A DNA stretch of 64,000 nt, from the NCBI RefSeq assembly GCF_902506495.1, contig NZ_LR733264.1:1539312-1603311 (forward strand), given 5' to 3'. The position numbers and the translations under genes were made by a program. Numbering within the stretch: position 1 is the first letter of the stretch; each line of letters starts with the position of its first letter. Below, in pieces: positions 21,961 through 32,174 of this stretch. The notes under the pieces are model-generated. The model made no database searches. It saw nothing but the letters and a program-made list of their open reading frames with translations, and was not told the origin of the DNA. Source of the DNA: Pseudomonas sp. 8O (lineage in GTDB: Bacteria > Pseudomonadota > Gammaproteobacteria > Pseudomonadales > Pseudomonadaceae).

Positions 21961-24684
21961 ATGGCCACTATCCACGTAGACGGCAAAGATTTCGAAGTCG
22001 ATGGTGCAGACAACCTCCTGCAGGCCTGCCTGTCCCTCGGACTCGATATCCCCTACTTCTGCTGGCACCCGGCGCTTGGCAGCGTCGGGGCTTGCCGGCA
22101 GTGCGCGGTCAAACAGTACAACGACGAGAACGACACCCGTGGTCGTATCGTCATGTCCTGCATGACGCCTGCCACCGACAACACCTGGATCAGCATCGAC
22201 GACGAGGAATCCAAGGCGTTCCGCGCCAGCGTCGTCGAATGGCTGATGACCAACCACCCGCACGACTGCCCGGTGTGCGAGGAAGGCGGTCACTGCCACC
22301 TGCAGGACATGACGGTGATGACCGGGCATAACGCCCGCCGCTACCGCTTCACCAAGCGCACCCACCAGAACCAGGAACTCGGCCCCTTTATCGGCCACGA
22401 GATGAACCGCTGCATCGCCTGCTACCGCTGCGTGCGCTACTACAAGGACTACGCTGGCGGAACCGACTTGGGTGTGTTCGGCGCGCATGACAACGTGTAC
22501 TTCGGCCGTGTCGAGGACGGCACGCTGGAAAGCGAGTTCTCCGGCAACCTGGTCGAGGTCTGCCCGACCGGCGTGTTCACCGACAAGACCCACTCCGAGC
22601 GCTACAACCGCAAGTGGGACATGCAGTTCGCCCCGAGCATCTGCCATGGCTGCTCCAGCGGCTGCAACATCAGCCCCGGTGAGCGCTACGGCGAGCTGCG
22701 TCGCATCGAAAACCGCTTCAACGGTTCGGTGAACCAGTATTTCCTCTGTGACCGCGGCCGCTTCGGTTATGGCTACGTCAATCGCGAGGATCGCCCGCGT
22801 CAGCCATTGCTGGCTGGCCAGGCCATCGGCATCGATGCCGCGTTGGACAAGGCCGCCGAACTGCTCAAGGGCAAGCGCGTGATCGGCATCGGCTCGCCGC
22901 GTGCCAGCCTCGAATCCAACTTCGCCCTGCGCGAACTGGTCGGTGCCGAGAATTTCTATAGTGGCATCGCTGCCAGCGAACTGGACAACATCGGCCTGAT
23001 CCGCGACATCCTGCGAAACGGCCCGCTGCCGACGCCGACCCTGCGCGACGTCGAACTGCACGACGCCATCTTCGTCCTCGGCGAGGACCTGACCCAGACC
23101 GCCGCACGCCTGGCCCTGGCCCTGCGTCAGGCAGTCAAGGGCAAGGCCACCGAGATCGCCGCCGGCGCACGCATTCAGGACTGGCACATGGCGGCCGTGC
23201 AGAACGTCGCCCAGCACGCCCTGCACCCGCTGTTCATCGCCAGCGTCGGTGAAACCCGCCTGGACGACGTGGCCGCTGAAAGCGTGCATGCCGCCCCCGC
23301 GGACCTCGCCCGAATCGGTTTCGCCGTGGCCCACGCCATCGACCCGAGCGCACCGGCCGTCGACGGCCTGGACGCCGAGGCTCAAGCGCTGGTACAGCGC
23401 ATTGCCGACTCCCTGCTGGCAGCCCAACGCCCGCTGATCGTCTCCGGCGCCTCGCTGGGCGACAAAGCGCTGATCGAAGCCGCCGCCAATATCGCCAGCG
23501 CGCTGAAGAACCGTGAGAAGAACGGTTCGCTTAGCCTGGTGGTGCCCGAGGCCAACAGCCTGGGCCTGGCGCTGCTTCTGGGTGAAGAGCTTGCTGGCAA
23601 GTCCGTCGATGCCGCACTGGATGCCTTGAGCAGCGGTAAGGCCGATGCCCTGATCGTGCTGGAAAATGATCTGTATCGCCGCGCCGATGCCGCCAGGGTC
23701 GACGCGGCGCTCAGCGCTGCGCAGACGGTGATCGTCGCCGATCACCAGCGTACCGCTACCAGCGAACGCGCCCATCTGCTGTTGCCGGTGGCCTCCTTCG
23801 CCGAAGGCGACGGCACCCTGGTCAGCCTCGAGGGCCGCGCCCAGCGTTTCTTCCAGGTCTATGAGCCGAGTTACTACGACGCCGGCATCCTGATTCGCGA
23901 AGGCTGGCGCTGGCTGCACGCGCTGCACAGCACGCTGCTGGGCAAGGCCGTGGACTGGACGCAACTGGACCAGGTCACCGCAGCCTGCGCCGCCAGCAAT
24001 CCATTGCTGGCCGGCATCAAGGATGCCGCACCGAGCGCCTCGTTCCGCATCAAGGGCCTCAAGCTTGCGCGCGAACCGCACCGTTACAGCGGCCGCACGG
24101 CCATGCGCGCCAACATCAGCGTGCACGAACCGCGTCAGCCGCAGGATAAGGATTCGGCCTTCGCCTTCTCCATGGAAGGCTACGCCGGCAGTAAGGAAGA
24201 CCGTCAGCAAATTCCGTTCGCCTGGTCGCCGGGCTGGAACTCGCCACAGGCCTGGAACAAGTTCCAGGATGAAGTCGGTGGTCACCTGCGCGCAGGCGAC
24301 CCCGGTGTGCGTCTGCTCGAAGCGGCCGGTAACGTCCTGCCCTGGTTCGCTGCGAATGCAGCGTTCAACCCGGCAGCCGGCACCTGGCAGGTGGCGCCGC
24401 TGCATCACCTGTTCGGCAGCGAGGAAAACTCCGCGCGCGCCAAACCGATTCAGGAACGCATGCCCGAGCCCTACGTGGCCCTGGCCCGCGATGAAGCGGC
24501 ACGTCTGGGCGTGAACGACGGTGCGCTGCTGGCCCTACGCGTCAACGGCCAGGCGCTGCGCCTGCCGCTGCAGGTGCGTGATGATCTGGCCGTTGGCCTG
24601 ATCGGCCTGCCGGTTGGTTTGCCAGGCATTCCGGCAGCAGTCGCCGGTGCCAGCGTGACCCTGCTGCAGGAGGCCGCACAATGA
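21961..24684 (+). CDS. nuoG: NADH-quinone oxidoreductase subunit G
   Basis: The large iron-sulfur subunit (907 residues). An N-terminal ferredoxin domain binds N1b ([15 protein letters not shown]), then come N5 with its His ligand ([12 protein letters not shown]), N4 ([15 protein letters not shown]) and the extra N7 site (CHGCSSGCN plus a later Cys in FLCDRGRFG), which is also present in E. coli. The remainder is a molybdopterin-oxidoreductase-like scaffold without cofactor. A 58-base gap with a small hairpin (CCGCTT-TAGC-AAGCGG, 21925-21940) precedes it; its stop overlaps nuoH by four bases. Confidence 0.97.
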   Translation: MATIHVDGKDFEVDGADNLLQACLSLGLDIPYFCWHPALGSVGACRQCAVKQYNDENDTRGRIVMSCMTPATDNTWISIDDEESKAFRASVVEWLMTNHPHDCPVCEEGGHCHLQDMTVMTGHNARRYRFTKRTHQNQELGPFIGHEMNRCIACYRCVRYYKDYAGGTDLGVFGAHDNVYFGRVEDGTLESEFSGNLVEVCPTGVFTDKTHSERYNRKWDMQFAPSICHGCSSGCNISPGERYGELRRIENRFNGSVNQYFLCDRGRFGYGYVNREDRPRQPLLAGQAIGIDAALDKAAELLKGKRVIGIGSPRASLESNFALRELVGAENFYSGIAASELDNIGLIRDILRNGPLPTPTLRDVELHDAIFVLGEDLTQTAARLALALRQAVKGKATEIAAGARIQDWHMAAVQNVAQHALHPLFIASVGETRLDDVAAESVHAAPADLARIGFAVAHAIDPSAPAVDGLDAEAQALVQRIADSLLAAQRPLIVSGASLGDKALIEAAANIASALKNREKNGSLSLVVPEANSLGLALLLGEELAGKSVDAALDALSSGKADALIVLENDLYRRADAARVDAALSAAQTVIVADHQRTATSERAHLLLPVASFAEGDGTLVSLEGRAQRFFQVYEPSYYDAGILIREGWRWLHALHSTLLGKAVDWTQLDQVTAACAASNPLLAGIKDAAPSASFRIKGLKLAREPHRYSGRTAMRANISVHEPRQPQDKDSAFAFSMEGYAGSKEDRQQIPFAWSPGWNSPQAWNKFQDEVGGHLRAGDPGVRLLEAAGNVLPWFAANAAFNPAAGTWQVAPLHHLFGSEENSARAKPIQERMPEPYVALARDEAARLGVNDGALLALRVNGQALRLPLQVRDDLAVGLIGLPVGLPGIPAAVAGASVTLLQEAAQ

Positions 24685-25673
24685 GCTGGTTGACGCCCGA
24701 ACTGATCGAGATCGTCGTCGCGGTGCTCAAGGCCATCGTCATCTTGCTGGTGGTGGTGGTCTGCGGCGCGCTGCTGAGCTTCGTCGAGCGCCGCCTGCTC
24801 GGCTGGTGGCAGGATCGCTACGGCCCCAACCGCGTGGGGCCGTTCGGCATGTTCCAGATCGCCGCCGACATGATCAAGATGTTCTTCAAGGAGGACTGGA
24901 CGCCGCCGTTCGCCGACAGGTTCATCTTCATCCTGGCGCCGATGATCGCCTTCTCGGCGATGCTGATGGCCTTCGCCATCATCCCGATCACCCCAACCTG
25001 GGGCGTGGCGGACCTGAACATCGGCATCCTGTTCTTCTTCGCCATGGCTGGCCTGTCGGTCTACGCGGTGCTGTTCGCCGGCTGGTCGAGCAACAACAAG
25101 TTCGCCCTGCTCGGCGCTCTGAGGGCTTCGGCGCAGACTGTGTCCTACGAGGTGTTCCTGGCCCTGGCGCTGATGGGCGTGGTGGCGCAGGTCGGCTCGT
25201 TCAACATGCGTGACATCGTCGATTACCAGGCGCAGAACCTGTGGTTCATCATTCCGCAGTTCTTCGGTTTCTGTACCTTCTTCATCGCTGCCGTCGCCGT
25301 GACCCACCGCCACCCGTTCGACCAGCCGGAAGCCGAGCAGGAGCTGGCCGACGGTTACCACATCGAATACGCCGGGATGAAATGGGGCATGTTCTTCGTT
25401 GGCGAATACGTGGCCATCGTCACCGTGTCCGCCTTGCTGGTAACGCTGTTCTTCGGTGGCTGGCACGGCCCGTTCGGCATCCTGCCGCAGATTCCGTTCT
25501 TCTGGTTCGCACTGAAAACGGCCTTCTTCATCATGATCTTCATTCTGCTGCGCGCGTCGATCCCACGCCCGCGCTATGACCAGGTCATGGCCTTCAGCTG
25601 GAAGTTCTGCCTGCCGCTGACCCTGATCAACCTGCTGGTGACCGGCGCCGTCGTGCTGGCCACGGCCCAGTAA
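24681..25673 (+). CDS. nuoH: NADH-quinone oxidoreductase subunit H
   Basis: The membrane subunit (330 residues, about eight helices) that forms the quinone entry channel with NuoB and NuoD. The signature [21 protein letters not shown] (in two parts at residues 36-56), the charged [14 protein letters not shown] helix and [20 protein letters not shown] are typical. It overlaps nuoG by four bases. Confidence 0.97.
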   Translation: MSWLTPELIEIVVAVLKAIVILLVVVVCGALLSFVERRLLGWWQDRYGPNRVGPFGMFQIAADMIKMFFKEDWTPPFADRFIFILAPMIAFSAMLMAFAIIPITPTWGVADLNIGILFFFAMAGLSVYAVLFAGWSSNNKFALLGALRASAQTVSYEVFLALALMGVVAQVGSFNMRDIVDYQAQNLWFIIPQFFGFCTFFIAAVAVTHRHPFDQPEAEQELADGYHIEYAGMKWGMFFVGEYVAIVTVSALLVTLFFGGWHGPFGILPQIPFFWFALKTAFFIMIFILLRASIPRPRYDQVMAFSWKFCLPLTLINLLVTGAVVLATAQ

Positions 25674-25683
25674 GGAGAAAGCA

Positions 25684-26232
25684 ATGTTCAAATACATCTG
25701 GGACATCCTGGTTGGCACCGCCACCCAACTGCGCAGCCTGGCCATGGTCTTCAGCCATGGCTTTCGCAAGCGCGACACCCTGCAATACCCGGAAGAGCAG
25801 GTCTACCTGCCGCCGCGCTACCGTGGCCGTATCGTTCTGACCCGCGACCCTGACGGCGAGGAGCGCTGCGTGGCCTGCAACCTGTGCGCCGTGGCCTGCC
25901 CGGTGGGCTGCATCTCGCTGCAGAAGGCCGAGACCGACGACGGGCGCTGGTACCCGGAGTTCTTCCGCATCAACTTCTCGCGCTGCATCTTCTGCGGCCT
26001 GTGCGAGGAAGCCTGCCCGACCACCGCGATCCAGCTCACCCCCGATTTCGAGATGGGCGAGTTCAAGCGTCAGGATCTGGTGTACGAGAAGGAAGACCTG
26101 CTGATCAGCGGCCCCGGCAAGAACCCGGACTACAACTTCTACCGCGTGGCCGGTATGGCCATCGCCGGCAAGCCCAAGGGCGCCGCGCAGAACGAGGCCG
26201 AGCCGATCAACGTGAAGAGTCTGTTGCCATGA
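25684..26232 (+). CDS. nuoI: NADH-quinone oxidoreductase subunit I
   Basis: A 182-residue subunit with two [4Fe-4S] ferredoxin motifs holding clusters N6a and N6b: [16 protein letters not shown] and [16 protein letters not shown]. It connects the NuoG chain to N2 in NuoB. An AAGGAG site lies just upstream. It is followed by a 67-base gap that contains a palindromic repeat, the only unusual spacer in the operon. Confidence 0.97.
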   Translation: MFKYIWDILVGTATQLRSLAMVFSHGFRKRDTLQYPEEQVYLPPRYRGRIVLTRDPDGEERCVACNLCAVACPVGCISLQKAETDDGRWYPEFFRINFSRCIFCGLCEEACPTTAIQLTPDFEMGEFKRQDLVYEKEDLLISGPGKNPDYNFYRVAGMAIAGKPKGAAQNEAEPINVKSLLP

Positions 26233-26242
26233 CTCGTTCTTA

Positions 26243-26280
26243 CCCTCTCCCCCAGCCCCTTTCCCGTAAGCGGGAGAGGG
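26243..26280. repeat. Palindromic repeat inserted between nuoI and nuoJ
   Basis: CCCTCTCCC and GGGAGAGGG flank a 20-base centre, with an alternative inner pairing around CCCG-TAA-GCGGG. The unit resembles the CCCTCTCCC...GGGAGAGGG repeats I recall as common between Pseudomonas genes. It ends 19 bases before the nuoJ start. Confidence 0.65.
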
Positions 26281-26299
26281 GCGCAATGAGGAGTTCCTG

Positions 26300-26809
26300 A
26301 TGGAATTCGCGTTCTACTTCGCCGCCGGTGTGGCGGTGGCAGCAACGGTCGGGGTGGTTACCAACACCAACCCGGTGCATGCCTTGCTTTACCTCATCGT
26401 CTCGCTGCTGGCGGTGTCGATGGTGTTCTTCGCCCTCGGAGCACCCTTTGCTGGCGCGCTGGAAATCATCGTCTACGCCGGCGCCATCATGGTGCTGTTC
26501 GTGTTCGTGGTGATGATGCTCAACCTAGGCCCGGCCGCAGCCGAGCAGGAACGCAAGTGGCTGACGCCCGGTATCTGGGTCGGCCCGGCGATTCTCAGCG
26601 CCCTGCTGCTTGGCCAGTTGCTCTACGTGCTGCTCAACCATGTCAGCGACGCCCACATCGGCCACACCACGGTCGAAGCCAAGGCCGTCGGCATCAGCCT
26701 GTTCGGCCCCTACCTGCTGGCCGTGGAGCTGGCCTCCATGCTGCTGCTCGCCGCATTGGTCGCCGCCTACCACCTGGGCCGCCATGACGCCAAGGAGCCA
26801 ACCGTATGA
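26300..26809 (+). CDS. nuoJ: NADH-quinone oxidoreductase subunit J
   Basis: A five-helix membrane subunit (169 residues) at the hinge of the proton-pumping arm. The conserved third helix with [20 protein letters not shown] is seen at about residues 54-73. GAGGAG lies upstream. It overlaps nuoK by four bases. Confidence 0.96.
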   Translation: MEFAFYFAAGVAVAATVGVVTNTNPVHALLYLIVSLLAVSMVFFALGAPFAGALEIIVYAGAIMVLFVFVVMMLNLGPAAAEQERKWLTPGIWVGPAILSALLLGQLLYVLLNHVSDAHIGHTTVEAKAVGISLFGPYLLAVELASMLLLAALVAAYHLGRHDAKEPTV

Positions 26810-27114
26810 CCGGCATCCCTCTGGAACACGGCCTGGCCCTGGCCGGCGTGCTGTTCTGCATCGGCCTGGTCGGCCTGATGGTGCGGCGCAACATCCTGTT
26901 CATCCTGATGAGTCTGGAAGTGATGATGAACGCCGCTGCGCTCGCCTTCGTCGTCGCCGGTGCCCGCTGGGGCGCAGCTGACGGCCAGGTGATGTTCATT
27001 CTGGTGATCACCCTGGCAGCCGCCGAGGCCAGCATCGGCCTGGCGATCCTGCTGCAGCTGTATCGCCGCTTCAACACTCTGGATATCGACGCTGCCAGCG
27101 AGATGCGCGGATGA
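26806..27114 (+). CDS. nuoK: NADH-quinone oxidoreductase subunit K
   Basis: A three-helix MrpC-like membrane subunit (102 residues) with the membrane-buried glutamates in [15 protein letters not shown] and [16 protein letters not shown] that take part in proton transfer. It overlaps both neighbours by four bases. Confidence 0.96.
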   Translation: MTGIPLEHGLALAGVLFCIGLVGLMVRRNILFILMSLEVMMNAAALAFVVAGARWGAADGQVMFILVITLAAAEASIGLAILLQLYRRFNTLDIDAASEMRG

Positions 27115-28961
27115 ACCTTCTAGCCCTGACTCTATTCTTCCCGCTGCTCGGCTGGTTGCTGCTGGCCTTCTCGCGCGGACGTTTCTCGGAAAACACCAGT
27201 GCAGTGATTGGTGTCGGCTCCATTGGCCTGGCGGCCGCCAGCGCCGCCTGGGTCATCGCCGCCTTCCTCGGCAATCCGCCAGCCGGTGGCGCCTACAGCC
27301 TGACCCTGTGGCAATGGATGAGCGTCGAAGGCCTGGCGCCAAGCTTCACCCTGCACCTGGACGGCCTGTCCGCGACCATGCTCGGCGTGGTCACCGGCGT
27401 GGGCTTCCTGATCCACTTGTTCGCCAGTTGGTACATGCGCGGCGAGGAAGGCTATTCGCGCTTCTTCGCCTACACCAACCTGTTCATCTTCAGCATGTTG
27501 CTGCTGGTACTGGGCGACAATCTGCTGGTGCTGTTCTTCGGCTGGGAAGGCGTGGGCCTGTGCTCATACCTGCTGATCGGCTTCTACTACAAGCACGTGC
27601 CCAACGGTAACGCGGCGCTCAAGGCGTTCATCGTCACCCGTATCGGCGACGTGTTACTGATGATTGGCCTGTTCCTGCTGTTCCTCAACCTCGGCACCCT
27701 GAACATTCAGGAGCTGATGCTGCTGGCACCGCAGAAATACGTGGCCGGCGATACCTGGCTGTGGCTCGCCACGCTGATGCTGCTTGGCGGCGCGGTGGGT
27801 AAATCCGCCCAGTTGCCGCTGCAGACCTGGCTGGCCGACGCCATGGCCGGCCCAACCCCGGTGTCGGCGCTGATCCATGCCGCGACCATGGTCACCGCTG
27901 GCGTGTACCTGATCGCCCGTACCCATGGCCTGTTCCTGCTGACCCCGGAGATTCTCGAGCTGGTCGGCATCGTCGGCGGCGTGACCCTGGTGCTGGCCGG
28001 TTTCGCCGCGCTGGTACAGACCGACATCAAGCGCATCCTCGCCTACTCGACCATGAGCCAGATCGGCTACATGTTCCTCGCCCTTGGCGTCGGTGCCTGG
28101 GACGCGGCGATCTTCCACCTGATGACCCACGCCTTCTTCAAGGCCCTGCTGTTCCTCGCGTCAGGTGCGGTGATCCACGCCTGCCACCACGAGCAGAACA
28201 TCTTCAAGATGGGCGGCCTGTGGAAGAAGCTGCCGCTGGCCTACGCCAGCTTCGTCGTCGGCGGCGCGGCGCTGGCCGCCCTGCCGCTGCTGACCGCCGG
28301 CTTCTACTCCAAGGACGAAATCCTCTGGGAAGCCTTCGCCAGCGGCCATAGCGAACTGCTCTATGCGGGCCTGGTCGGTGCCTTCCTGACCTCGATCTAC
28401 ACCTTCCGCCTGATCTTCATCGCCTTCCACGGCGAGCAGAAGACCGAGGCACACGCCGGTCATGGCATCGCCCACAACCTGCCACTAATGGTGCTGATCG
28501 TGCTGTCGACCTTCATCGGCGCCTGGATCACCCCGCCGCTGGCCGGCGTGCTGCCGCAAAGCGTCGGCCACGCCGGTGGCGAGACCAAGCACAGCCTGGA
28601 ACTGCTCTCCGGCCTGATCGCGATGTCCGGCATCGTCATTGCCGCTCTGCTCTTCCTTGGCCAGCGCCGTGTCGCTTCGGCCGTGGCGCAGAGCGCGCCG
28701 GGTCGCCTGCTGAGCGCCCTGTGGTTCGCAGCCTGGGGCTTCGACTGGCTCTACGGCAAGCTGTTCGTGCGCCCTTACCTGGCGCTCTGCCACCTGCTGC
28801 GCCGCGACCCCATCGACCGCAGCATCGGTCTGATTCCGCTGCTTGCACGTGGCGGCAACGCTGCGCTGGTGCGCAGCGAGAACGGCCAGGTGCGCTGGTA
28901 CGCCGCTTCGATCGCCGAGGGCGCCGTACTGGTGCTCGCCGCCATCCTCTTTTTGAGTTAA
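27111..28961 (+). CDS. nuoL: NADH-quinone oxidoreductase subunit L
   Basis: The distal antiporter-like subunit (616 residues) with the long lateral helix at the C-terminus. Family segments include [19 protein letters not shown], the pump helix [20 protein letters not shown] with its Lys, and [17 protein letters not shown]. The length agrees with E. coli NuoL (613). Confidence 0.97.
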   Translation: MNLLALTLFFPLLGWLLLAFSRGRFSENTSAVIGVGSIGLAAASAAWVIAAFLGNPPAGGAYSLTLWQWMSVEGLAPSFTLHLDGLSATMLGVVTGVGFLIHLFASWYMRGEEGYSRFFAYTNLFIFSMLLLVLGDNLLVLFFGWEGVGLCSYLLIGFYYKHVPNGNAALKAFIVTRIGDVLLMIGLFLLFLNLGTLNIQELMLLAPQKYVAGDTWLWLATLMLLGGAVGKSAQLPLQTWLADAMAGPTPVSALIHAATMVTAGVYLIARTHGLFLLTPEILELVGIVGGVTLVLAGFAALVQTDIKRILAYSTMSQIGYMFLALGVGAWDAAIFHLMTHAFFKALLFLASGAVIHACHHEQNIFKMGGLWKKLPLAYASFVVGGAALAALPLLTAGFYSKDEILWEAFASGHSELLYAGLVGAFLTSIYTFRLIFIAFHGEQKTEAHAGHGIAHNLPLMVLIVLSTFIGAWITPPLAGVLPQSVGHAGGETKHSLELLSGLIAMSGIVIAALLFLGQRRVASAVAQSAPGRLLSALWFAAWGFDWLYGKLFVRPYLALCHLLRRDPIDRSIGLIPLLARGGNAALVRSENGQVRWYAASIAEGAVLVLAAILFLS

Positions 28962-28974
28962 GGAAAACAGCCTG

Positions 28975-30504
28975 ATGATTCTGCCCTGGCTAATCCTGAT
29001 TCCCTTCATCGGCGGGCTGCTGTGCTGGCAAGCCGAGCGCTTCGGTCACGTCCTGCCACGCTGGATCGCTCTGATCACCATGGGTCTGCTGTTCGGCCTG
29101 AGCCTGTGGCTGTGGGTCAGCGGTGACTTCACCCTGGCCCCGGCACCCGGCAGCGAGCCGCGCTGGGCCCACGAGTTCGTCATCGACTGGATCCCGCGCA
29201 TGGGCATCACCATCCACCTGGCGATGGACGGTCTGTCGGTGCTGATGGTGACGCTAACCGGCCTGCTCGGTGTGCTGTCGGTACTCTGCTCATGGAACGA
29301 GATCCAGAACCGCGTCGGCTTCTTCCACCTCAACCTGATGTGGATTCTGGGCGGCGTGGTCGGCGTGTTCCTCGCGGTCGACCTGTTCCTGTTCTTTTTC
29401 TTCTGGGAAATGATGCTGGTGCCGATGTACTTCCTCATCGCGCTCTGGGGTCATAGCGGCAGCGACGGTCGTACCCGCATCACCGCCGCCACCAAGTTCT
29501 TCATCTTCACCCAGGCCAGCGGCCTGATCATGCTGCTGGCGATCCTGGCCCTGGTGTTCGTGCACTTCAACCAGACCGGCGTGCTGACCTTCAACTACGC
29601 CGACCTGCTGAAGACCGAGCTGGCGCCAGGCACCGAGTACCTGTTGATGCTCGGTTTCTTCGTCGCCTTCGCGGTGAAGTTCCCGGTGGTGCCGGTGCAC
29701 TCCTGGCTGCCGGACGCTCACGCCCAGGCACCGACCGCCGGCTCCGTGGACCTGGCCGGCATCCTGCTGAAGACCGCTGCCTACGGCCTGCTGCGCTTCG
29801 CCCTGCCGCTGTTCCCCAACGCTTCGGCCGAGTTCGCGCCGATCGCCCAGTGGCTCGGTGTGTTCGCCATCCTCTACGGCGCCCTGCTGTCGTTCGCGCA
29901 GACCGACATCAAGCGCCTGGTGGCCTACTCCAGCGTCTCGCACATGGGCTTCGTGCTGATCGCCATCTATTCGGGCAGCCAGATCGCCCTGCAGGGTGCA
30001 GTGGTGCAGATGGTCGCCCACGGCCTGTCGGCCGCCGCGCTGTTCATCCTCTGCGGCCAGCTTTACGAGCGCGTGCACACCCGTGATCTGCGCCAGATGG
30101 GCGGCATCTGGGCGCGCATGCCCTGGTTGCCAGCCATCAGCCTGTTCTTCGCCGCTGCCGCGCTGGGTCTGCCGGGTACCGGCAACTTCGTCGGCGAATT
30201 CCTTATTCTGCTCGGCAGCTTCCCCAGCGCGCCCTGGGTCGTGGTGCTCGCCGCCACCGGCCTGGTGCTCGGCTCGGTGTATGCCCTGGCGATGATCCAC
30301 CGCGCCTATTTCGGCCCGGTACAGCAGGACGCGCCGCTGCCGGGCCTTAAAGCCCGCGAGCTGGCCATGGTGCTCGGCCTTGGCGCCCTGCTGATCCTGC
30401 TCGGCGTCTACCCGCAGCCGGTGCTCGATACCTCCGCTGCCAGCATGCATGGCGTGCAGCAGTGGATGGAAGGCGCCCTCAATCAACTCGCTTCGGGCCG
30501 GTAA
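28975..30504 (+). CDS. nuoM: NADH-quinone oxidoreductase subunit M
   Basis: The second antiporter-like membrane subunit (509 residues). The essential Glu in FFWEMMLVPMYFLI and the Lys helix AVKFPVVPVHSWLPDAHAQAP are visible, as is the RLVAYSSVSHMGFV segment. It begins 13 bases after nuoL. Confidence 0.97.
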   Translation: MILPWLILIPFIGGLLCWQAERFGHVLPRWIALITMGLLFGLSLWLWVSGDFTLAPAPGSEPRWAHEFVIDWIPRMGITIHLAMDGLSVLMVTLTGLLGVLSVLCSWNEIQNRVGFFHLNLMWILGGVVGVFLAVDLFLFFFFWEMMLVPMYFLIALWGHSGSDGRTRITAATKFFIFTQASGLIMLLAILALVFVHFNQTGVLTFNYADLLKTELAPGTEYLLMLGFFVAFAVKFPVVPVHSWLPDAHAQAPTAGSVDLAGILLKTAAYGLLRFALPLFPNASAEFAPIAQWLGVFAILYGALLSFAQTDIKRLVAYSSVSHMGFVLIAIYSGSQIALQGAVVQMVAHGLSAAALFILCGQLYERVHTRDLRQMGGIWARMPWLPAISLFFAAAALGLPGTGNFVGEFLILLGSFPSAPWVVVLAATGLVLGSVYALAMIHRAYFGPVQQDAPLPGLKARELAMVLGLGALLILLGVYPQPVLDTSAASMHGVQQWMEGALNQLASGR

Positions 30505-30523
30505 GGGTAAGGATTAGAGACTC

Positions 30524-32008
30524 ATGGAACATCACGCTGTCGAATTCACCCTGCAACACCTGATCGCCCTGCTGCCGCTGCTGGTGACCAGCCTCACCGT
30601 GGTCGTGGTGATGCTGGCCATTGCCGCCAAGCGCAATCACGCCCTGACCTTCATCCTCTCGGTGGTGGGCCTGAACCTGGCGCTGCTGTCGTTGATCCCG
30701 GCTATGGAGGTGACGCCACTGGAAGTCACCCCGCTGCTGCTGATCGATAACTTCGCCTGCTACTACATGGCCCTGGTGCTGGCCGCCAGCCTGGCCTGCG
30801 TCACGCTGATCCATGCCTACCTGGGCGGCAAGTCCGGCAAGGGCTACCCGGGCAACCGCGAGGAGCTGCACCTGCTGGTGCTGCTCTCCGCCGCGGGCGG
30901 CCTGGTGCTGGTCAGCGCCCAGCATCTGGCGGGCCTGTTCATCGGCCTGGAACTGCTGTCGGTGCCGACCTACGGCATGATCGCCTACGCCTTCTTCAAC
31001 AAGCGCTCGCTGGAAGCCGGCATCAAGTACATGGTGCTGTCGGCCGCAGGCTCCGCCTTCCTGCTATTCGGCATGGCGCTGCTGTATGCCGAGTCGGGCA
31101 ACCTGGGCTTTGCCGATATCGGTGTCAGCCTGGCGCGGGAAAGCAGCCAACTGGTGCAGATCGGCATCGGCATGATGCTGATCGGCCTGGCCTTCAAACT
31201 GTCGCTGGTGCCCTTCCACCTGTGGACGCCAGATGTCTACGAAGGCGCGCCGGCACCGGTCGCCGCCTTCCTCGCGACCGCCAGCAAGGTGGCGGTATTC
31301 GCCGTACTGCTGCGCCTGTACCAGATTTCCCCGGCCATGAGCGGCGGTTGGCTGAGCGAACTGCTGACGCTGATCGCGATTGCCTCGATCCTGTTCGGCA
31401 ACCTGCTGGCGCTGCTGCAGAACAACCTCAAGCGCCTGCTCGGCTACTCCTCCATTGCCCACTTCGGCTACCTGCTGGTGGCGCTGATCGCCAGCAAGGG
31501 CCTGGCCGTGGAAGCCGTGGGCGTATACCTCGCCACCTACGTGCTGACCAGCCTCGGCGCGTTCGGCGTGATCACCCTGATGTCCACGCCCTACAGCGGC
31601 CGCGATGCCGATGCGCTGTACGAGTACCGCGGCCTGTTCTGGCGCCGTCCGTACCTGACTGCCGTGCTCACGGTGATGATGCTGTCGCTGGCCGGCATTC
31701 CGCTGACGGCGGGCTTCATCGGCAAGTTCTACGTGATCGCTGCGGGTGTCGAGGCGCAACTGTGGTGGCTGCTCGGCGCCATGGTGCTGGGCAGCGCCAT
31801 CGGCGTGTTCTATTACCTGCGGGTGATGGTCACGCTGTTCATGCGCGAGCCCAACATGCATCGCCACGACGCTCCCTTCGACTGGGGTCAGCGTGCTGGC
31901 GGCATCATGCTGCTGGTGGTCGCCCTGCTCGCCTTCATCATCGGCGTGTACCCGCAGCCGCTGCTGGAGCTGGTACAGCACGCCGGACTGGTAGCCCTGG
32001 CGCAGTGA
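30524..32008 (+). CDS. nuoN: NADH-quinone oxidoreductase subunit N
   Basis: The third antiporter-like subunit (494 residues), next to NuoM in the membrane arm. Diagnostic segments are [37 protein letters not shown] and [17 protein letters not shown]. It ends the operon; a large hairpin follows within 12 bases. Confidence 0.97.
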   Translation: MEHHAVEFTLQHLIALLPLLVTSLTVVVVMLAIAAKRNHALTFILSVVGLNLALLSLIPAMEVTPLEVTPLLLIDNFACYYMALVLAASLACVTLIHAYLGGKSGKGYPGNREELHLLVLLSAAGGLVLVSAQHLAGLFIGLELLSVPTYGMIAYAFFNKRSLEAGIKYMVLSAAGSAFLLFGMALLYAESGNLGFADIGVSLARESSQLVQIGIGMMLIGLAFKLSLVPFHLWTPDVYEGAPAPVAAFLATASKVAVFAVLLRLYQISPAMSGGWLSELLTLIAIASILFGNLLALLQNNLKRLLGYSSIAHFGYLLVALIASKGLAVEAVGVYLATYVLTSLGAFGVITLMSTPYSGRDADALYEYRGLFWRRPYLTAVLTVMMLSLAGIPLTAGFIGKFYVIAAGVEAQLWWLLGAMVLGSAIGVFYYLRVMVTLFMREPNMHRHDAPFDWGQRAGGIMLLVVALLAFIIGVYPQPLLELVQHAGLVALAQ

Positions 32009-32019
32009 CCGTGGATGAT

Positions 32020-32069
32020 TTTTCTTTGTTTCATGGCCTATTGATTCAATAGGCCACTAACAAAGAAAA
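32020..32069. terminator. Bidirectional terminator between nuoN and tssM
   Basis: TTTTCTTTGTT pairs with AACAAAGAAAA, and inside it GGCCTATTG pairs with CAATAGGCC around a 3-nt loop. The outer A/T arms supply a T-rich tract in either direction, suiting the convergent genes. Confidence 0.85.
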
Positions 32070-32105
32070 CCGTCTGACGGCACCGGCTTTTCTGACGCTG
32101 CATTG

Positions 32106-32144
32106 CGCCTGGATTTGCGAGACTTGCGCCCGCAAATCCAGGCG
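32106..32144. terminator. Second hairpin in the nuoN/tssM gap
   Basis: CGCCTGGATTTGCG pairs perfectly with CGCAAATCCAGGCG over an 11-nt loop, 31 bases before the end of the minus-strand gene. There is no clear T-tract, so it may be a transcript-end stabiliser for the tssM side. Confidence 0.6.
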
Positions 32145-32174
32145 AACGGCGCCCTGCCGTTCAGGCATGCACAG

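Noticed and set aside
21823..24408. An 861-codon minus-strand open frame opposite nuoG
   Set aside because: nuoG has all its iron-sulfur motifs and fits the operon; the opposite frame is a codon-bias artefact.
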